Origin: Trueperaceae bacterium
Lineage (GTDB): Bacteria; Deinococcota; Deinococci; Deinococcales; Trueperaceae
Direction of reading: 5' to 3'
Assembly: GCA_007130445.1 (NCBI GenBank)
Contig: SLSM01000015.1
Coordinates: forward strand, 1 to 10,868
DNA: 10,868 nt
Of the stretch, positions 5,179-10,868 are shown one piece after another (positions within the stretch are counted from its first letter, which is position 1; each line of letters starts with the position of its first letter). Made by a program: the position numbers and the translations under genes. The notes beneath the pieces are model-generated. The model saw only the letters and a program-made list of their open reading frames with translations, made no database searches and was not told the DNA's origin.

Positions 5179-6090
5179 ATGGACCACGCCATCGTCGCCC
5201 ACTCCCTCACCAAGCGCTACGGGCGCGTCGCCGCCGTCGACGACGTGTCGTTCGAGATCGCACCCGGCGAGATCGTCGGCTTCCTCGGACCGAACGGCGC
5301 AGGCAAGACGACCACGCTGCGCATGCTGGCCGGCCTGATCCGGCCGAGCAGCGGCGCGGGTACGGTGCTCGGCCGAGGCGTCCCCGGTCCCAGCTTGCGT
5401 GACGTCGGCACCATGATCGAGGAACCGAGCTTCTACCCATACCTCACGGGCCGCGACAACCTGCGCCACGCCGCGCTGCTGCACGGCGGGGTCGCTCGAG
5501 AACGGATCGACGAGGTGCTGGCGTTCGTGAAGATGGAGGCGGCCGCCGAGAAGCGCGTCCGCGCGTACTCGCAGGGCATGCGCCAGCGCCTGGCGCTGGC
5601 GCGGGCGCTGCTGTGGCGACCGCGGGTGCTGCTGCTCGACGAGCCGTCCAACGGCCTCGACCCGGTCGGCATCGCCGAGATCCGCGAGAATCTCCGGGCC
5701 GTGGCGCGCGAGGGCGTCACGGTGCTCGTGTCGAGCCACATCCTGGCCGAGATCGAGAAGCTCGTCGACCGCATCCTGGCGATCGAGAAGGGGCGACTCG
5801 TGTTCGACGGCCCGCTCTCGCGGCTCCTGGCGCGGGCCGAGTCGTTGACGCTGCGCTACGTGCTGCGCGCGACCGACCCGGCCGCCCTCGAGGCTGCGGC
5901 GCGCACCCTCGGACTCGTGACCGAGCGCTCCGCCGACCTCGTCACCGTCGAGGTGCCCGCGGAGCGGGCGGACGACCTGGTCAGCGACCTGGTGGCCGCC
6001 GGCGTGCGTGTCACCGAGGCGCAGCGCGACCAGGACGACCTCGAGGACGCCTATCTGCGGCTCGTCCAGGCCGACGCGAGGCCGGCATGA
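5179..6090 (+). CDS. ABC-2 type transporter ATP-binding protein
   Basis: This 303-residue ATPase powers an exporter together with the permease encoded directly downstream. Visible elements are Walker A GPNGAGKTT (37-45), signature SQGMRQRLALARALL (131-145), Walker B VLLLDE (150-155), D-loop region SNGLDP and the switch His187 in SSHIL. The usual Q-loop glutamine is replaced by Glu in MIEEPSFYPYLTG (79-91), as in BcrA and lantibiotic-immunity (LanF-type) ATPases. Residues from about 220 form a C-terminal extension with a VTVEVPAERADDLV segment. Such pairs export or confer resistance to peptides or other hydrophobic compounds, but the substrate cannot be read from the sequence. The stop overlaps the permease start (ATGA). 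Confidence 0.93.
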   Translation: MDHAIVAHSLTKRYGRVAAVDDVSFEIAPGEIVGFLGPNGAGKTTTLRMLAGLIRPSSGAGTVLGRGVPGPSLRDVGTMIEEPSFYPYLTGRDNLRHAALLHGGVARERIDEVLAFVKMEAAAEKRVRAYSQGMRQRLALARALLWRPRVLLLDEPSNGLDPVGIAEIRENLRAVAREGVTVLVSSHILAEIEKLVDRILAIEKGRLVFDGPLSRLLARAESLTLRYVLRATDPAALEAAARTLGLVTERSADLVTVEVPAERADDLVSDLVAAGVRVTEAQRDQDDLEDAYLRLVQADARPA

Positions 6091-7040
6091 GCGGCTTCGT
6101 GCAGGTGGTGCGCGCCGAACTGTTCAAGGTGCTGCGTAAGCGCCGCACGTACGTCATCGCCGGTTTGTGGTGGGGCCTCCTGCCGGCGCTGGGTCTCATC
6201 ATCGGCCGTCTGGTCTACGTCAACCTCGGCGCCTCGTTCGCCAACGAGGCTGGCGGGATCGACGTCGCGGTGCAGCAGATCGCGTCACCGTTCGGCCTGG
6301 CTCGCATCGCGTTGGTCGGCCCCGCCTACCTGGCTCCGACCTTCTACATCATCGTCATCACGCTCTTCGCGGCGCTCCTGATCGGCGAGGAGCGCGGCCA
6401 CGCCATGTGGAAGACCGTCCTGGTCGCGCAACCGCAGCGCTTCGCCGTGATGGCCGGCAAGATCGCCGTGGCGATGCTCGCCCTGGGCGGCTTGCTGCTG
6501 GGGGCGGCGGCGAGCGCCGCGCTCCTCGGCGCGATCGGCATGACGTTCCTCCCGACCGACTGGTCCGGCGAGTGGGGCACGCTCGCCGGCCTGTTCGCCC
6601 TGCAGTGGGCGTTCTCGCTCACCGGGGTCCTGTTCGCGTTCCTGCTGGTGTTCCTGTTCAAGAACATGGTGCTCGGCATCGTGACGGTGTACTTCCTGCC
6701 CGGGCTGCTCGAGGGGCTCTACTCGATCTACGCCGCCACGGTCGGTTTCCAACCCGTCAACCGGCTGAACGTGTTCTTCCAGACCATCGCGTTGCAACAG
6801 CGCCTCGAGGACATCCCACGGTACTTCTACACGGCGAACGCCTACGCTCCGGCGCGGGCGCCCGTCTCGGAACTCCTCGCGGGCCTGGCGTCCGGCGGCG
6901 CCGACATCCCGCCCGACGCGATCTCGCAGCTCCTCGGTTCGTCCATCACCCTGCCGCACGCGGCGCTCGTGATGGCTGGGTACGCGGTGGCGTTCGGCGT
7001 GGTGCTGTTCTGGCGCTTCGCCCGACACGACGTCGAGTAG
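6087..7040 (+). CDS. ABC-2 type transporter permease
   Basis: This 317-residue inner-membrane protein partners the preceding ATPase. It begins with an amphipathic, basic segment (ELFKVLRKRRTY) typical of ABC-2 permeases, followed by about six hydrophobic segments near residues 22-45, 78-100, 120-150, 165-190, 192-215 and 290-310. After the second one comes GEERGHAMWKTVL (100-112), the cytoplasmic E..G..WKT-type loop expected to contact the ATPase. A large loop (about 217-288) between the fifth and sixth segments probably faces outside. ATG 6087 overlaps the ATPase TGA, and GAGG lies about five bases upstream. A much longer open frame continues upstream through the ATPase gene but is not coding there. 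Substrate unknown. Confidence 0.9.
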   Translation: MSGFVQVVRAELFKVLRKRRTYVIAGLWWGLLPALGLIIGRLVYVNLGASFANEAGGIDVAVQQIASPFGLARIALVGPAYLAPTFYIIVITLFAALLIGEERGHAMWKTVLVAQPQRFAVMAGKIAVAMLALGGLLLGAAASAALLGAIGMTFLPTDWSGEWGTLAGLFALQWAFSLTGVLFAFLLVFLFKNMVLGIVTVYFLPGLLEGLYSIYAATVGFQPVNRLNVFFQTIALQQRLEDIPRYFYTANAYAPARAPVSELLAGLASGGADIPPDAISQLLGSSITLPHAALVMAGYAVAFGVVLFWRFARHDVE

Positions 7041-7049
7041 CCTTCCGGG

Positions 7050-7069
7050 CGCCGAGCGCGGCGTAGACT
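7050..7069 (+). promoter_or_regulatory. metH promoter: palindromic block plus -10 TAGACT
   Basis: CGCCG-AGCG-CGGCG (7050-7063) is a perfect 5-bp stem with a tetraloop, touching TAGACT (7064-7069), which ends eight bases before ATG 7078. Only 37 bases separate the permease stop from metH, so there is no room for a SAM, SAH or cobalamin riboswitch. The hairpin may also end the ABC transcript, though it has no T tract. Confidence 0.5.
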
Positions 7070-7077
7070 CGTCCCTC

Positions 7078-10785
<3,708 letters not shown>

Positions 10786-10801
10786 GCCTGCCGGAGCGCA
10801 C

Positions 10802-10868
10802 TCAGCGCGACAGCGCCTCGCCCAACCAGTCGCGGATCGACACCCGGATCGGCATGAAGTAGACGCTG
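10802..10868 (-). CDS. C-terminal end of an unidentified protein (cut by window edge)
   Basis: The minus strand from the window edge reads SVYFMPIRVSIRDWLGEALSR and then TGA (10804-10802). The residue mix is protein-like, and the stop falls 16 bases past the metH stop, as expected for a convergent neighbour. Twenty-one residues are too few to name a family. The gap between the two stops holds only a 5-bp inverted repeat (CTGAG...CTCAG) and no clear terminator. Confidence 0.55.
   Translation of the reverse strand, partial: SVYFMPIRVSIRDWLGEALSR

Noticed and set aside
5613..6086. An N-terminal extension of the permease frame by 158 codons
   Set aside because: It overlaps the ATPase coding region in another frame and has no membrane or family character; the ATG at 6087 gives a normal permease start.
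7041..7077. A SAM, SAH or cobalamin riboswitch upstream of metH
   Set aside because: Only 37 bases lie between the permease stop and metH, and the -10 box sits eight bases before ATG, leaving no leader for an aptamer.

Overview
The window is a stretch of very GC-rich bacterial chromosome, roughly 70% G+C by eye, carrying ordinary housekeeping and metabolic genes. I see no transposase, phage gene, CRISPR array, rRNA or tRNA. Several genes have a TAnnnT -10 hexamer ending only 6-8 bases before the start codon and no Shine-Dalgarno sequence, which suggests leaderless mRNAs. With the G+C content and gene content, this fits Deinococcota (a Truepera- or Deinococcus-like lineage) best. That assignment is a low-confidence inference, because high-GC Actinomycetota and other lineages also use leaderless starts.

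Layout. Positions 1-503 hold no convincing gene. They contain four copies of CTTGACA on the minus strand, at least two with a plausible -10 box, so they probably drive a leftward transcript that begins outside the window. They also contain three GCGTCACGC copies next to a rightward promoter. Positions 504-1249 encode one secreted lipoprotein that appears split by a single-base frameshift in a short C tract. Positions 1285-3505 are a tight operon with 4-base start/stop overlaps: a Nif3/YbgI-type dinuclear-metal protein, thymidylate kinase (tmk) and a lipoprotein glutaminyl-peptide cyclotransferase. A short FmdB-like protein on the minus strand (3578-3964) converges on this operon; it has lost all the zinc-ribbon cysteines and carries a low-complexity tail. 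Divergent from it is gpsA (4099-5103). An ABC-2 type exporter follows (ATPase 5179-6090, permease 6087-7040), then a full-length B12-dependent methionine synthase, metH (7078-10785). The last 67 bases are the C-terminal end of an unidentified minus-strand gene.

The genes do not form one pathway. tmk supplies dTTP precursors, gpsA supplies glycerol-3-phosphate for phospholipids, metH makes methionine and regenerates tetrahydrofolate, and the ABC pair is an exporter of unknown substrate. The most notable signals are regulatory or sequence-level: the CTTGACA cluster, the leaderless promoters, a 20-bp block shared by the ABC and metH promoters, the split lipoprotein, the cysteine-free FmdB protein, and in-frame minisatellites in a signal peptide and in the FmdB tail. 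I found no undescribed multigene system.
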